A DNA stretch of 64,000 nt from positions 1,860,001 to 1,924,000 of the forward strand of contig NZ_CP107799.1 of NCBI RefSeq assembly GCF_041431135.1, read 5' to 3'. A program made the translations under genes and the position numbers. The DNA comes from Streptomyces sp. NBC_00554. Lineage in GTDB: Bacteria > Actinomycetota > Actinomycetes > Streptomycetales > Streptomycetaceae. Position 1 is the stretch's first letter; each line of letters begins with the position of its first letter. Below, in pieces: positions 49,114 to 59,533 of this stretch. The notes below the pieces were generated by a model, which made no database searches, was not told where the DNA came from, and saw only the letters and a list, made by a program, of their open reading frames with translations.

Positions 49114-50454
49114 GTGAGCACGTTCGATCCCGGCTTCCTGTGGGGCGCCGCCACCTCGAGCTACCAGATCGAGGGCGCGGTCACCGAGGACGGCCGGGGC
49201 CCCTCCATCTGGGACACCTTCGCCGCTACCCCGGGCGCCATCCAGGGCGGCGACACCGGAGCCGTCGCGGCCGACCACTACCACCGCTTCCCCGAAGACA
49301 TCGCGCTGATGGCCGAACTCGGCCTGCGCGCCTACCGGTTCTCCCTCGCCTGGCCCCGGATCCAGCCCACCGGCTCCGGGCCGGCCAACCAGCGCGGCCT
49401 CGACTTCTACCGCCGCCTGACCGACACCCTCCTCGACCACGGCATCCAGCCCTGGCCCACCCTCTACCACTGGGACCTGCCCCAACCGCTGGAGGACCGC
49501 GGCGGCTGGCCCGTCCGGGACACCGCCGAGCGGTTCGCCGAGTACGCCGCCCTCGTCCACGAGGCCTTGGGTGACCGCATCACCCACTGGACCACCCTCA
49601 ACGAGCCGTGGTGCTCGGCCTTCCTCGGCTACGCCACGGGCCGCCACGCCCCCGGCCGCCGCGAACCCGCCGCCGCCGTACGCGCCGTCCACCACCTGCT
49701 CCTCGGGCACGGCCTGGCGACGGAGGCGATACGAGGCGACGCCCAGGTCGGCATCACGCTCAACCTCACCCACGTCTCCCCGCTCAGCACCGCGCCCGCC
49801 GACCTGGACGCGGCCCGCCGCATCGACGGCATGCAGAACCGCCTCTTCCTCGACCCCCTGCTGCGCGCCGCCTACCCGGACGACGTACTCGACGACCTCC
49901 ACGAGGTCACCGCCTTCGGGCACGTCCACGACGGCGACCTGAAGACGATCGGCGCTCCGCTCGACCACCTCGGCATCAACTACTACGCACCGATGCTGGT
50001 CGCGGGCAGCTCGACGCCGACCCAATCCGCCTATGTGGGCTCGCCGTTGGTCCGTGTCGCCGACGGCGGCCGGCCGAGGACCGCGATGGGCTGGGAGATC
50101 GACGCGAGGGGACTCCTGAAGCTCCTCCTGCGTCTCAAGGACGACTATCCGGCCGTACCGCTGTACATCACGGAGAACGGCGCCGCCTTCGACGACGTGG
50201 TGCTCCACGGCGAGGTGCACGACCCGGACCGGATCGCCTACCTGGACGGCCATCTCCGCTCCTGCGCACAGGCGATCGGCCGCGGCGTGCCGCTCAAGGG
50301 CTACTTCGTCTGGTCGTTCCTCGACAACTTCGAGTGGTCCTTCGGGTACCGGCCCCGCTTCGGCATCGTGCACGTCGACTACGCGACCCAGCGCCGCACA
50401 CCAAAGGACAGTGCCCGCTGGTACGCCGAGGTCATCAGGCGCGGCGGCCTCTGA
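49114..50454 (+). CDS. GH1 beta-glucosidase
   Basis: A 446-residue family 1 glycosidase without a signal peptide, so cytoplasmic. N-terminal '[27 protein letters not shown]' is the GH1 signature. 'TTLNEPW' carries acid/base Glu164 and 'YITENGAAF' nucleophile Glu354. It would hydrolyse imported cellobiose or other beta-glucosides, completing breakdown begun by the secreted GH9 and GH6 enzymes. A LacI gene follows 75 bases later. The layout resembles bglC-cebR of Streptomyces but without the cebEFG importer. Confidence 0.93.
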   Translation: MSTFDPGFLWGAATSSYQIEGAVTEDGRGPSIWDTFAATPGAIQGGDTGAVAADHYHRFPEDIALMAELGLRAYRFSLAWPRIQPTGSGPANQRGLDFYRRLTDTLLDHGIQPWPTLYHWDLPQPLEDRGGWPVRDTAERFAEYAALVHEALGDRITHWTTLNEPWCSAFLGYATGRHAPGRREPAAAVRAVHHLLLGHGLATEAIRGDAQVGITLNLTHVSPLSTAPADLDAARRIDGMQNRLFLDPLLRAAYPDDVLDDLHEVTAFGHVHDGDLKTIGAPLDHLGINYYAPMLVAGSSTPTQSAYVGSPLVRVADGGRPRTAMGWEIDARGLLKLLLRLKDDYPAVPLYITENGAAFDDVVLHGEVHDPDRIAYLDGHLRSCAQAIGRGVPLKGYFVWSFLDNFEWSFGYRPRFGIVHVDYATQRRTPKDSARWYAEVIRRGGL

Positions 50455-50529
50455 CACGGTCCGCGCCTACAGTGCTGTACTGCCCACCCCATCCGTCCAC
50501 CCCATCCGTACGAACAGGAGCAGCCCCAC

Positions 50530-51531
50530 ATGACGAGACGGCCACCGACGCTGGACGAGGTGGCGCTGCGCGCCGGGGTGTCCGTCGGAACCGTCTCGCG
50601 TGTGATCAACAACCGGCAGCACGTCAGCACGAAGGCGCGGCAGGCGGTGGAGAGTGCTGTGGCGGAGCTGGGCTATGTGCCCAACGTGGCGGCCCGTTCA
50701 CTCGCCTCGCAGCGCCGCGGCGCGGTGGTACTGGCGATCTCCAGCGACGACCCCGCGCTGTTCGCCAACCTCTTCTTCGCCGAGGTGATCACCGGTGTGA
50801 ACGCGGTCATCGAGGAGACGGACCTCGAACTGCTGCTGGTCCTGGCCGCCTCCGAGCGGGGCCGGGCCCGGCTGGCCCGCATCCTCAGGTCCCGGGGTGC
50901 GGACGGCGTCATGCTCCTTGCCCTGCGCGAGAACGATCCGCTGGCGAAGGTGGCCGAGGCAGGAGGCGTCCCCGTCGTGCACGGAGGCCGCCCCCTGGAC
51001 CGGGCCCCGCGCTGGTACGTGGACGCCGACAACCGGGGCGGGGCCCGCCAGGCCGTGGAGTACCTGATCTCGACGGGCCGCCGCGCCATCGCCACCGTCA
51101 CCGGCCCGCAGGACATGCACGCGGGTGTCTCCCGCTACCTGGGCTTCCGCGAGGCGGTCGCCCTGGCGGGCCTGAAGGACCACCGGGTGGCCCACGCCGA
51201 CTTCAGCGAGGCGGGCGGCGCCGCGGCGATGGCCCGGCTGCTCGACGAACACCCGGACCTGGACGCGGTGTTCGTCGCCTCGGACGTCATGGCGGCCGGC
51301 GCCCTGCGCGTCCTGCGCGAGCGCGGCCGTGCCGTCCCCGAGGACGTCGCGGTCGTCGGTTTCAACGACATCCTCACGGCCCGGCACACCCAGCCGGCCC
51401 TGACGACGATCCACCAGCCCATCGTGGCCCTCGGCCGCGAGATGACCCGCATGCTGGTGCGCGTACTGGCCGGCGAGGAGCCGACGCCCCTCATCCTGCC
51501 GACGGAGCTGGTGATCAGGGGGTCCGCGTAG
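50530..51531 (+). CDS. LacI family regulator (CebR-like)
   Basis: A 333-residue repressor. HTH 'TLDEVALRAGVSVGTVSRVINNRQHVS' at about 7-33, 'GYVPNVAARSLASQRRG' hinge, then the sensor domain with 'DVAVVGFNDILTARHTQPALTTIHQP' near the C-terminus. The DNA-binding part resembles CebR, the cellobiose-responsive repressor. CAGGAGCAG precedes the ATG. It is in the same orientation as the GH1 gene and probably acts at the AGCGCT palindrome in the GH9/GH1 divergent region. Confidence 0.9.
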   Translation: MTRRPPTLDEVALRAGVSVGTVSRVINNRQHVSTKARQAVESAVAELGYVPNVAARSLASQRRGAVVLAISSDDPALFANLFFAEVITGVNAVIEETDLELLLVLAASERGRARLARILRSRGADGVMLLALRENDPLAKVAEAGGVPVVHGGRPLDRAPRWYVDADNRGGARQAVEYLISTGRRAIATVTGPQDMHAGVSRYLGFREAVALAGLKDHRVAHADFSEAGGAAAMARLLDEHPDLDAVFVASDVMAAGALRVLRERGRAVPEDVAVVGFNDILTARHTQPALTTIHQPIVALGREMTRMLVRVLAGEEPTPLILPTELVIRGSA

Positions 51532-52096
51532 CGCGGCCTGCCCGACCTGTTGGAGCGTACGGCGAACGTCCACGATCCCCGCGAGCGCGGCGTCCCCCGT
51601 CGCATGGATGTCGCCGCGGAGGTCCATGCCCGGCGTTCGGCGGTGCGCCTTTCGCGGCCCGTCGCGCCGCGGTGACCGTGATCGACGTGTGAAGGCCCGA
51701 TGCCCGCCGTCACCCGGCTCGCTTCAAGAGTTGTAGGAAATTTTGTCGCACATATTGCTGACAGTATTGCCGCGCGGTTACGTTTCCATACACGCGAACA
51801 CGGCTCACAGCGCTCGTGGCACACGTCCCGCCGCAGCGTCAGCAGCCGGCACAGCCGCACACGCACGTACCCGCAGACCGTTCCGCCGCGCCGACCGGTG
51901 CGTATCCCACTCAGTGGACTTCCGCAGCCGCGCCTCCCCCACAGCCACCACCACCGGTCGCCGACGTGGCCTTCTCATCCGGAGGCGAGCGTGATCGGAC
52001 CTGCCCTGAAACAGCGAGTGGCCGCATGGACGGCGGCCCGGTAACCCCCGCCCCTCATTCCCCATCCCCCTCACCCTCAACAGGAAGCAGGGATCG
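51532..52096. other. 565-base gap with a possible amidohydrolase remnant
   Basis: No intact gene. On the minus strand at 51534-51627 a short frame reads 'MDLRGDIHATGDAALAGIVDV', recalling the 'HAIGDAA' block of YtcJ-like amidohydrolases, without the rest of the gene. From about 51720 to 51790 the base composition becomes AT-richer, which suits the promoter of the esterase gene at 52097. A ribosome-binding site for it is only weak (AGGAAGC). Confidence 0.35.
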
Positions 52097-53397
52097 ATGA
52101 GCCGCAGGAGAATCAACGCGAGAATCGGTGCGGCCCTGGCCTTCGCGGGCCTGCTGGGCCTCGGCCTCATGAACCCGCTGTCGACCGGCGCGTCGGCACA
52201 GAGCTCCGAACGCCCCACCTCCACCGTCGTGGAAACCACGAACGGCAAGGTCAAGGGCGGCAGCCGGACCAACTACGACCAGTGGCTCGGCATCCCGTAC
52301 GCCGCGTCGCCCACCGCCGCCCAGCGGTGGACCGCCCCGAAGCCGGCGGCGAAGTGGAAGGGCGTACGGGACGCCACCGAGTTCAGCGACCGCTGCGCCC
52401 AGCCCTCCGGCTGGGATCCCGGCTACGAGAATCCGACCACCACCGAGAACTGTCTCGCCCTCAACGTCTATGTTCCGGAAGGCACGAAGGGCCGGCTCCC
52501 GGTCCTCGTCTGGATCCACGGCGGCGGCTACTTCGGCGGTGCCGGGCAGGACACCGACCCGCGCAAGTTCGTCGAGCAGACGGGCTCAGTCGTCGTCACC
52601 GTCAACTACCGGCTCGGCCCGCTCGGCTTCCTCAACCTTCCCGAGCTGCGCACGGAGAGCGCCAACGGAGCAGGAAACTACGGGCTGTTGGACCAGCAGG
52701 CGGCACTGCGCTGGGTGCAGTCCAACATCACGAACTTCGGCGGCAACCCGAAGAACGTCACCATCGCGGGGCAGTCCGCCGGCGCAAGTTCGGTCTGCGC
52801 CCAGCTCGCCTCGCCCACCGCCAAGGGCCTGTTCGCCCGCGCGGGCATCATGAGCGGCAGTTGCGGCATACAGTCCGCCGCGGCCGGTGAGACGCAGAGC
52901 CGGGCCTTCGTCAAAGAGATCGGCTGCTCCACCGCCTCCGACGCCCTCGCCTGCCTGCGCGCCAAGCCCGCCTCCGCGATCGTCGCCGCCCAGCAGAAGG
53001 CGGCCGTACGGCCCTCGCTCGGCGGCGCCGCCTTCCCGACCGACCCGGCGATCGCCGTAGGGACCGGGAAGTTCAACCGCGTCCCGGTCGTGCTCGGCCA
53101 GACCAACAGCGAACGCGGCCTGTCCACGTTCCAGAACTACGACTACCTCGGCAAGCCCATGACCGCCGCCCAGTACGAGTCGGAGGTCCGGGGCGCCTAC
53201 GGGGCAGACGCCGACAAGGTGCTCGCTGAATACCCGCTCAGTGGCCGAAGTACAGCACCAGGACCGGCGCCCTGATGTCGCTCTCCGCCTGCGACACCGC
53301 ACCGTCGAGCGGCGCCTCCCCGGCGGCCTGCTCCAAGGTCTCCACACGGTTCGACGAGGAGCACAACCTCGACTTCTGGAAGAGCCTCTCGCCCTGA
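52097..53397 (+). pseudogene. Carboxylesterase (type B) with internal deletion and frameshift
   Basis: The first frame gives a signal peptide ('RINARIGAALAFAGLLGLGLMNPLSTGASA'), the esterase start 'VVETTNGKVKGGSRTNYDQWLGIPYA', oxyanion 'HGGGYFGG', nucleophile 'GQSAGASS' and 'LGQTNSERGLS', but stops after 392 residues at 53275 ('AEYPLSGRSTAPGPAP'). Normal members have about 500. The missing C-terminus resumes in another frame: 'WPKYSTRTGALMSLSACDTAP' and 'STRFDEEHNLDFWKSLSP', stop at 53397. The segment with the catalytic His and the 'ELPYLF' region is deleted. A terminator follows. The protein is most likely inactive. Confidence 0.8.
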
Positions 53398-53411
53398 CGG
53401 TCCGCGCACGT

Positions 53412-53447
53412 CGGCTTGAGTGGTGCCCGCGGGCACCACTCAAGCCG
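53412..53447. terminator. 36-base perfect palindrome, bidirectional terminator
   Basis: Bases 53412-53429 are the exact complement of 53430-53447 with no spacer; the hairpin would use a small loop in the CCCGCGGG centre. It lies between the convergent esterase remnant and the methyltransferase. Confidence 0.85.
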
Positions 53448-53453
53448 GCTGTC

Positions 53454-54179
53454 TCACCCCGTACGCCCCACCACATGCCACGTCGAAGGCAGCTCGATCC
53501 GTGTCCCGTCCGCCGTGTACTCCGTGGTGATGAGCGGGAGTTCACCGCTCGCGAGCACCGTCAGACCGGCCGCGCCCAGGTACACCGGCACCGCCGCGTC
53601 CGCGACCTCACCGGGGACGATCCCGTGCGCAAGGACCGGCCGCAGCTTGGGCGGCGGTCCCTCGGGGCCCTGCGCGAGGCCCATCAGAATGGGCCGCGCG
53701 TTCTCCGACAGCTCGACCAGGAAGCCCCGGCCGCGCTCCCCGAGCAGGGTCGCGATGCCGTCGACGAGGGCCTGCCGGTCGTCGGCCTCGCACTGGTGGA
53801 GCACGCCCCGCATATAGACGTTGGTGTCACCGAGTTCCGCGTGCAGCGCCTCGACCTCGCTCTTCTCGGCGGAGTCGAGCAGCCGGTATTCGACCGTGCC
53901 CTCCGGGTCCGCGCGGCGGGCGTGGTCCAGTGCGGCGGACGAGATGTCGGCGCCGACGAGCCGGGTGAACCGTTCTGCGAGGAACCGTGTCTGTGTGCCG
54001 TTGCCACAGCCCAGGTCCACGAGAGGCAACTCGAAGTCCACCAGGCGCGGTTCGAAGACGGCGAGATGGACGCCGGCGGTCAGCACCGGTTCGGCGTCCC
54101 AGAAGACGGCCCCCTGCTGCTCGGGGGCCTCGCGCCAGAAGCCTTCCCAGGCCTCCTTGTACCGACTGGTCACGCTCAT
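53454..54179 (-). CDS. Class I SAM-dependent methyltransferase
   Basis: A 241-residue enzyme. SAM motif I 'LVDLGCGNGTQTRFLAERFTRLVGADIS' is at about 53-80, with the acidic residue in 'VGADIS' binding ribose. 'TNVYMRGVLHQCEADDRQALVDGIATLLGERGRGFLVELS' covers motifs II/III. The substrate is not evident. The ATG at 54179 follows GGGAG by about 8 bases. It stands alone between a terminator and a 170-base gap before the SpoIIE-type gene. Confidence 0.88.
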   Translation of the reverse strand: MSVTSRYKEAWEGFWREAPEQQGAVFWDAEPVLTAGVHLAVFEPRLVDFELPLVDLGCGNGTQTRFLAERFTRLVGADISSAALDHARRADPEGTVEYRLLDSAEKSEVEALHAELGDTNVYMRGVLHQCEADDRQALVDGIATLLGERGRGFLVELSENARPILMGLAQGPEGPPPKLRPVLAHGIVPGEVADAAVPVYLGAAGLTVLASGELPLITTEYTADGTRIELPSTWHVVGRTG

Positions 54180-54349
54180 GCCCAACTCCCCAGGATGCGA
54201 CGCCGACCCGACGGAAACGACGGGCCAGCTCGGTCTATCGCGCCATGGTTACGGCCACAAGCGCGCCGCGCATTCCTTCACGCTCATTCGACATGCGCAC
54301 GCCGGTGCGCGCCCTCGGTCGCACCCTGCGCTGCCCGGCCGGAGGGGCC

Positions 54350-56815
54350 CTAACTGCGTCGCGGCAGCGTCAGTTCGAACCACACGGTCTTGCCCGCGCT
54401 CGTCCGGCTCGTCCCCCACTCGCGGGCCAGCCTGCTGACGACGCGCAGACCACGCCCGAACTCGTCCTCAGGGCCCGCGCTGAGCAGGGTCGGCAGCGTG
54501 TGGTCGTCGTCGTCCACCTCGCACAGCAGCGTCTCGCCGCGCACCAGGCGCAGCCCGATGTGCCGGCTGCGGGCATGCCGTACGGCGTTGGTGACCAGCT
54601 CGCCGGCCATCAGCGCGGCCGGGTCGGCGAGCGCGGCCAGGCCCCACTCGTGGAGCTGTTCGCGGACCACGGCGCGTGCCCGGCCCGCCTCGATCGGCTC
54701 GAGCGCGAGCCGCCATTCGGCGACGTCCTCGGGTTCGATGCCGTTGAGCCGGGCCATCAGCAGCGCCACGTCGTCCTTGCGGCCGCCGCGGGTGTTGAGC
54801 GCGCGGATGATGGTGTCGCAGGCGTCGTCCATGGACGCGGCCGGGTGGGCGGCGGACTCGCAGAGCGTGGCGAGGCCGACGCCGATGTCCTCACCGCGCA
54901 CTTCGACCAGTCCGTCGGTGCACATCACGAGCCGGTCGCCGGGCGCCACGGGCACCCGAACCGCCTCGAAGGGCACCCCTCCGACCCCGATGGGCGCGCC
55001 CGTCGGCAGGTCGAGCAGGTCACTGCGGCCGTCCGCGGCGCGCACGATGACGGGTGGGATATGGCCGGCGTTGCCCATGTGCAGCTCGCCGGCGATGGGG
55101 TCGTAGACCGCGTACAGGCAGGTCGCGAGGTAGTTGTCGCCGAGTCGCTGGGCCAGGTCGTCGAGGTTGCGCAGGAGCTGGGCGGGCGGCAGGTCGAGCG
55201 CAGCCATCGTCTGGACGGCGGTGCGCAACTGCCCCATCATCGCCGCCGAGTTGAGGCCGTGGCCCATCACGTCGCCGACGACCAGGGCGGTCCGGGAGCC
55301 GGGCAGTTTCACCGAGTCGAACCAGTCTCCGCCGACCCGGCCCAGGAGCGTGCCGGGCAGATAGCGGGTCGCGATGTCGCAGCCGGCCATACGGGGCGCG
55401 ATGTGCGGCAGCATGCTGTCCTGGAGGGTCTCGGCGACGCTCTCCTGGTACGTGTACATGCGCGCGTTGTCGAGCACGAGCCCGGCGCGGGCGGCCAGTT
55501 CGGCGCCCGTCACCCGGTCCATGTCGTTGAACTCGACCCGCTCGGGGTGACGCAGCAGGATCATGAAGCCGAGGACCACATTGCGGGCCTTCAGCGGGAC
55601 GACCAGCATGGAGCGGTGGGTGATGAGCGGCCTGATGTCGCGCTTCTCGAACTGCGCGGCGATCATGTGCCCCATCTGCTCGCTGATGCGCGGCACGAGG
55701 ACGGGTTCACCGGTGGTCATGCACTGGAAGAACGGCGTGTGCGCCGGGAAGGGCATGGCCTCGCCGACCGGCACGACGTCGTCCCAGCGGCCCGGCTCGT
55801 CGGTGTGCTCCAGCGCCACGCGGTGCCACATGGTGGTCGTGTCGGGCACCCCTTCGGGGAAACCCTCACCGGCGACGACCTGTTCACGCAGGTACGTGCC
55901 CGCCACATCGGTGAAGCGCGGCACCACGGCACGGCTGACCTCGAGGATGGTCTGCGACAGGTCGAGCGAGGTGCCTATGCGTCCGCTGACTTCGTTGAGG
56001 AATTCCAGGCGCTCGCGTACGGCGACGTATTCGAGGTCCTCGCCCTCGTCCTGGACTTCGCTGGGCAGGGGTTCACCGGTGGCCGCCGCCCGGGCCGCCC
56101 GCTCGCGGCGCGCCTTGCGCTCGGTGCGCCGGGGCACGCCCCAGTCGGGGGTGACGGGCACCCGGTCGTTCTGGCTGAACTCCAGGACGGGATAGCCCAG
56201 TTCGAGGATCTGCGCGACGATCCGGGCACCCTCGCCCACACTCATGCTGGGCAGGATCTCGGGAAGCCCGCGGGCCAGTTCCTCGGCGCCGGGGAAGTCG
56301 GTGTGCAGCGCGAAGCCGGGCGCCATGCGCTCGACGGCCGCCCCATCGAGGTCCTGGTCCTCGTGGCCCATCGCGCCGGCGTCGGCGGCCAGCACCAGCA
56401 GCCGTTCCTGCCCGGGGCCCACCAGGGGATAGGCCCACCACAGGACATCGACCCGGTCGCGTCCGGTCACGGTGAGCCGGGCGCGCCCCGCGGCCGGGTA
56501 GGAGAGCCGCCCGTCGAGGGAGGACTCCAGGTCGGGGCCGAGTCCGTCGTACGCCGCGTACGCCCCGTAGGGCGCCGTTTCGTCGTCTTCGGGGAGCGCC
56601 CCGGACACCGGGAGCAGATCGACGGCGGGCCGGCCCACCGCGTCCTCCTTGGAGGCGCCGAACAGGCGCCTGGCACCGGTGCTCCAGTGCGACACCAGCC
56701 CGCCGCGGTCCACGACCACCACGGCCAGGGGGATTCGTCCGGCGGCGGCGTGCTCCACCGCGCCGTTCCCAGCTCCGCGGCTGGGAGTTGCGCCCGCTTC
56801 GGTGCCACGGTCCAT
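54350..56815 (-). CDS. SpoIIE-type PP2C phosphatase with PAS, GAF and HATPase domains
   Basis: An 821-residue signalling protein. A PAS-like domain is at 20-110 ('IPLAVVVVDRGGLVSHWSTGARRLFGASKEDAVGRPAVDLL'), a linker to 280, then a GAF domain about 290-455 ('LSQTILEVSRAVVPRFTDVAGTYL'...'SMLVVPLKARNVVLGFMILLR'). The SpoIIE phosphatase domain (470-690) has the metal residues 'GGDWFDS', 'VVGDVMGHG' and 'CTDGLVE'. A C-terminal RsbW-like HATPase domain (700-815) contains 'LVTNAVRHARSRHIGL' and 'GRGLRVVSRLAREWG'. Such fusions control anti-anti-sigma phosphorylation. The ATG 56815 start suits the PAS domain. No anti-sigma antagonist gene is adjacent. Confidence 0.9.
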   Translation of the reverse strand: MDRGTEAGATPSRGAGNGAVEHAAAGRIPLAVVVVDRGGLVSHWSTGARRLFGASKEDAVGRPAVDLLPVSGALPEDDETAPYGAYAAYDGLGPDLESSLDGRLSYPAAGRARLTVTGRDRVDVLWWAYPLVGPGQERLLVLAADAGAMGHEDQDLDGAAVERMAPGFALHTDFPGAEELARGLPEILPSMSVGEGARIVAQILELGYPVLEFSQNDRVPVTPDWGVPRRTERKARRERAARAAATGEPLPSEVQDEGEDLEYVAVRERLEFLNEVSGRIGTSLDLSQTILEVSRAVVPRFTDVAGTYLREQVVAGEGFPEGVPDTTTMWHRVALEHTDEPGRWDDVVPVGEAMPFPAHTPFFQCMTTGEPVLVPRISEQMGHMIAAQFEKRDIRPLITHRSMLVVPLKARNVVLGFMILLRHPERVEFNDMDRVTGAELAARAGLVLDNARMYTYQESVAETLQDSMLPHIAPRMAGCDIATRYLPGTLLGRVGGDWFDSVKLPGSRTALVVGDVMGHGLNSAAMMGQLRTAVQTMAALDLPPAQLLRNLDDLAQRLGDNYLATCLYAVYDPIAGELHMGNAGHIPPVIVRAADGRSDLLDLPTGAPIGVGGVPFEAVRVPVAPGDRLVMCTDGLVEVRGEDIGVGLATLCESAAHPAASMDDACDTIIRALNTRGGRKDDVALLMARLNGIEPEDVAEWRLALEPIEAGRARAVVREQLHEWGLAALADPAALMAGELVTNAVRHARSRHIGLRLVRGETLLCEVDDDDHTLPTLLSAGPEDEFGRGLRVVSRLAREWGTSRTSAGKTVWFELTLPRRS

Positions 56816-56964
56816 GGCCCAGGCCCTCTCTCCCACCGGCTCCGCAAGATCTGTGCCGCCACTACTACCGTACGGCGGTGGCCGGTTCCGATGTGTGGCA
56901 ATTCCGGAATTGAACTCGCGGGTAGCCTCCGGCGCGTTGCGGGCGCGGCGTGGTCCGGCGATGC

Positions 56965-59352
56965 CTAGTCCTCGTGCCCGAGTTGCAGGTCGCGCTCCGT
57001 CCTGCCGCCCCCGGCGACCTGGAGCACGGTGGCCACCGGCGGATAGCCGGCCGCGATGACGGTGTACTCGCCGGAGGACAGATCCACGAACCGGAACGTT
57101 CCGTCGGCTCCGGTGGTGAGCGTGTCCACCACGTTGCCGGCGGCGTCGAGGAGGGTCACGCGCGCGTCCTCCACCGGGCGCCCGCCACCGGCCCGCACGG
57201 TGCCGCGCAGCACTGCGCCGCCGGCGAGTTCGACGTCCTGGCGGGTTTCGCGGGCGGCCTGGACGGAGACGGGGAGCGCGGCCGGGCGGAAGGCGGGCGC
57301 GCTGGCGGCGAGGGTGTACTCGCCCGCGACCAACTCCGTGATGACATAGCCCCCTTCGCGTCCGCTGCGGGTGGTGGCGACGACCTCCCCGTGGACGTTG
57401 GTGAGCGTGACGATGGCCTCGCGCACGGGGGTGCCGTCCGCCGTCAGCACGCTCCCGGCGAGGCGCCCCGCACCGCCGAGCACGACGTCGAGCTCCACGG
57501 GACGCTCGCCGACGGTCACCGAGACGGCCTGCGGCTGGTGGCCTCCCGCCGCGGCGATCAGGACGTACGACCCCGACCCCGGCGTGGACAGCGCGTACCG
57601 CCCGTCCTCGCCGCTGGCGCCCCGCCCGATCTGCTGTCCCGCGACGTCGATGAGGGTGAGCGCGGCTCGCGGCACGACGGTGCCGTCGGGGTGCTGCACC
57701 GTGCCGCAGACGGGGATCCCGGCGGCGTACGACGTGCGGGCGTGCGGGATCTGGGTGAGCGGTGCGGACTCGGCTTCGGTGGCTGGGGCGTTGTGGGACA
57801 CCAGGGGTTTCTCCTTGAGGAAGAAGGCGATGAGCAGGCCGAGGACGAGTACCGGCACGAGGTAGAGGAAGATCCGCGGCATGGCCTCCGCGTACGCCCC
57901 GATGTAGTCGTCGCGCAGGGCGGCCGGCATCGCGTGCACGAGCTGCGGGGTGAGGGACTCGGAGTCCGGGACTCTGGTGCCCCCGTGCGCGGGGAGGCGG
58001 TCGGCGAGTTCGTCGGCGAGCCGGTTGGCGAACAGTGTGCCGAAGACGGCCGCTCCGACGCTGCCGCCGATCTGCCGGAAGTAGTTGTTGGCGCTGGTCG
58101 CGGTGCCGAGGTCGGCGGGGCGCGCGGAGTTCTGCACGGCGAGGATCAGCACCGGCATCACCATGCCGATTCCCGCGCCGAGGACCGCCATCCAGATGCT
58201 GTAGTGCAGCCGGGGCGTGTCCACTTCGAGCCGGGAGAGCAGCCACATGCCGAGGACCGAGAGGGCGCCGCCGAGGATCGGGTGGACCTTGTAGCGCCCG
58301 GTCCTGCTGATGAGCTGCCCGGAGATGACCGAGGCGCCGACGATGCCGCCCATCATGGGGAGCATCAGGAGCCCGGACTCGGTGGCCGAGGCGCCGTCCA
58401 CCATCTGCAGGAACGTCGGCAGATAGCTGGCGGCGCCGAACAGGGCGACGCCGATGATCAGGCCCACCAGGGCGGTGATGTTGAAGACGCCGTCCCTGAA
58501 CAGCCTCAGGGGGATGAGGGGTTCGGCGGCGAAGTGCTCGGCGACGAGGAAGAGGACCGTCGCGGCGAGCGCACCCGCGCCGAGCCCGAGGATGACCCGC
58601 GAGTCCCACGCGTACTCGGTGCCGCCCCAACTGGTCAGCAGGACAAGGCAGGTCGACGCGGCGGCGAGCAGCAGCGCCCCGAGCACGTCGAGGCGCGCTC
58701 GGGCGGTGGGCTTCGGCAGTTTCAGTACGGCGGTGACGACGGCCAGGGTGAGCAGGCCGAAGGGCACGTTGATGTAGAAGCACCACCTCCAGGAGAGGTG
58801 GTCCGTGAAATAGCCCCCGAGGAGCGGGCCGGCGACGGAGGCGAGGCCGAAGGCTGCGCCGATCAGGCCCATGAAGCGGCCGCGTTCACGCGGCGGGACG
58901 ATGTCGGCGATGATCGCCTGCACGCCGATCATGAGGCCGCCCGCGCCGACGCCCTGGAGTGCGCGGAAAGCGATCAGCTGGTCCATCGTGCGCGACCAGC
59001 CGGCCAGCGCGGAGCCGATCACGAAGACGACGATCGCGAACTGGAAGACGCCCTTGCGGCCGAAGAGGTCGCCGAGCTTGCCGTAGATCGGGAGTCCGAC
59101 GGTGGAGGTGAGTAGATAGGCGGTGATCGCCCAGGACATCTTGTCCAGGCCGTGCAGCTCTCCGACGATCTTCGGGAGCGCGGTGGCGACGATCATCTGC
59201 TCGAGCGCCGCGAGCAGCAGCGCGAGCATGAGCCCGAAGAAGACCAACCGGACCTGACGCGGCCCCAGTTGGGCGATCCCGGCGGCCTGTGGTTCGGGGT
59301 TCTGCGGGGGTGCGGCAGCCGGTTCGTCCTTCACCAGAGTGATCCCGCCCAC
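56965..59352 (-). CDS. DHA2-type MFS transporter fused to three Ig-like domains
   Basis: A 795-residue protein. The first 515 residues are a 14-helix EmrB/QacA-like drug:proton antiporter ('[26 protein letters not shown]', motif A '[11 protein letters not shown]', motif C '[16 protein letters not shown]'). After the last helix ('[22 protein letters not shown]') come three carboxypeptidase-regulatory-like/SpaA-like repeats at about 545-630, 635-710 and 715-790, each with 'G.V...DG.PV..A.VTL.D..G......T..DG.Y....L..G.Y...A.A'. In this family both ends are expected inside the cell, so the location of these domains is puzzling. GTG 59352 follows GAGGGGAG. Confidence 0.88.
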   Translation of the reverse strand: MGGITLVKDEPAAAPPQNPEPQAAGIAQLGPRQVRLVFFGLMLALLLAALEQMIVATALPKIVGELHGLDKMSWAITAYLLTSTVGLPIYGKLGDLFGRKGVFQFAIVVFVIGSALAGWSRTMDQLIAFRALQGVGAGGLMIGVQAIIADIVPPRERGRFMGLIGAAFGLASVAGPLLGGYFTDHLSWRWCFYINVPFGLLTLAVVTAVLKLPKPTARARLDVLGALLLAAASTCLVLLTSWGGTEYAWDSRVILGLGAGALAATVLFLVAEHFAAEPLIPLRLFRDGVFNITALVGLIIGVALFGAASYLPTFLQMVDGASATESGLLMLPMMGGIVGASVISGQLISRTGRYKVHPILGGALSVLGMWLLSRLEVDTPRLHYSIWMAVLGAGIGMVMPVLILAVQNSARPADLGTATSANNYFRQIGGSVGAAVFGTLFANRLADELADRLPAHGGTRVPDSESLTPQLVHAMPAALRDDYIGAYAEAMPRIFLYLVPVLVLGLLIAFFLKEKPLVSHNAPATEAESAPLTQIPHARTSYAAGIPVCGTVQHPDGTVVPRAALTLIDVAGQQIGRGASGEDGRYALSTPGSGSYVLIAAAGGHQPQAVSVTVGERPVELDVVLGGAGRLAGSVLTADGTPVREAIVTLTNVHGEVVATTRSGREGGYVITELVAGEYTLAASAPAFRPAALPVSVQAARETRQDVELAGGAVLRGTVRAGGGRPVEDARVTLLDAAGNVVDTLTTGADGTFRFVDLSSGEYTVIAAGYPPVATVLQVAGGGRTERDLQLGHED

Positions 59353-59533
59353 GTACCGCTCCCCTCGTCGCACCTACCCGCACAATTCCCGCTTACGCGA
59401 CAACTGCAGGCAAGCGCGACGAGTTACGGCACAACGGCACGCCAGAGAGAGATCCACTCGAAACGGTGAGGGTGACAACACGCCCTGGAGAGTTGCCTCT
59501 TGGACCGCACACCTCACGAAGTCGCCCTTGGGG

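Noticed and set aside
54350..58786. A 1478-codon frame for the SpoIIE-type protein reaching into the MFS gene
   Set aside because: The part upstream of 56815 lies on top of the MFS gene on the same strand in another frame and has a low-complexity Arg/His/Pro content.
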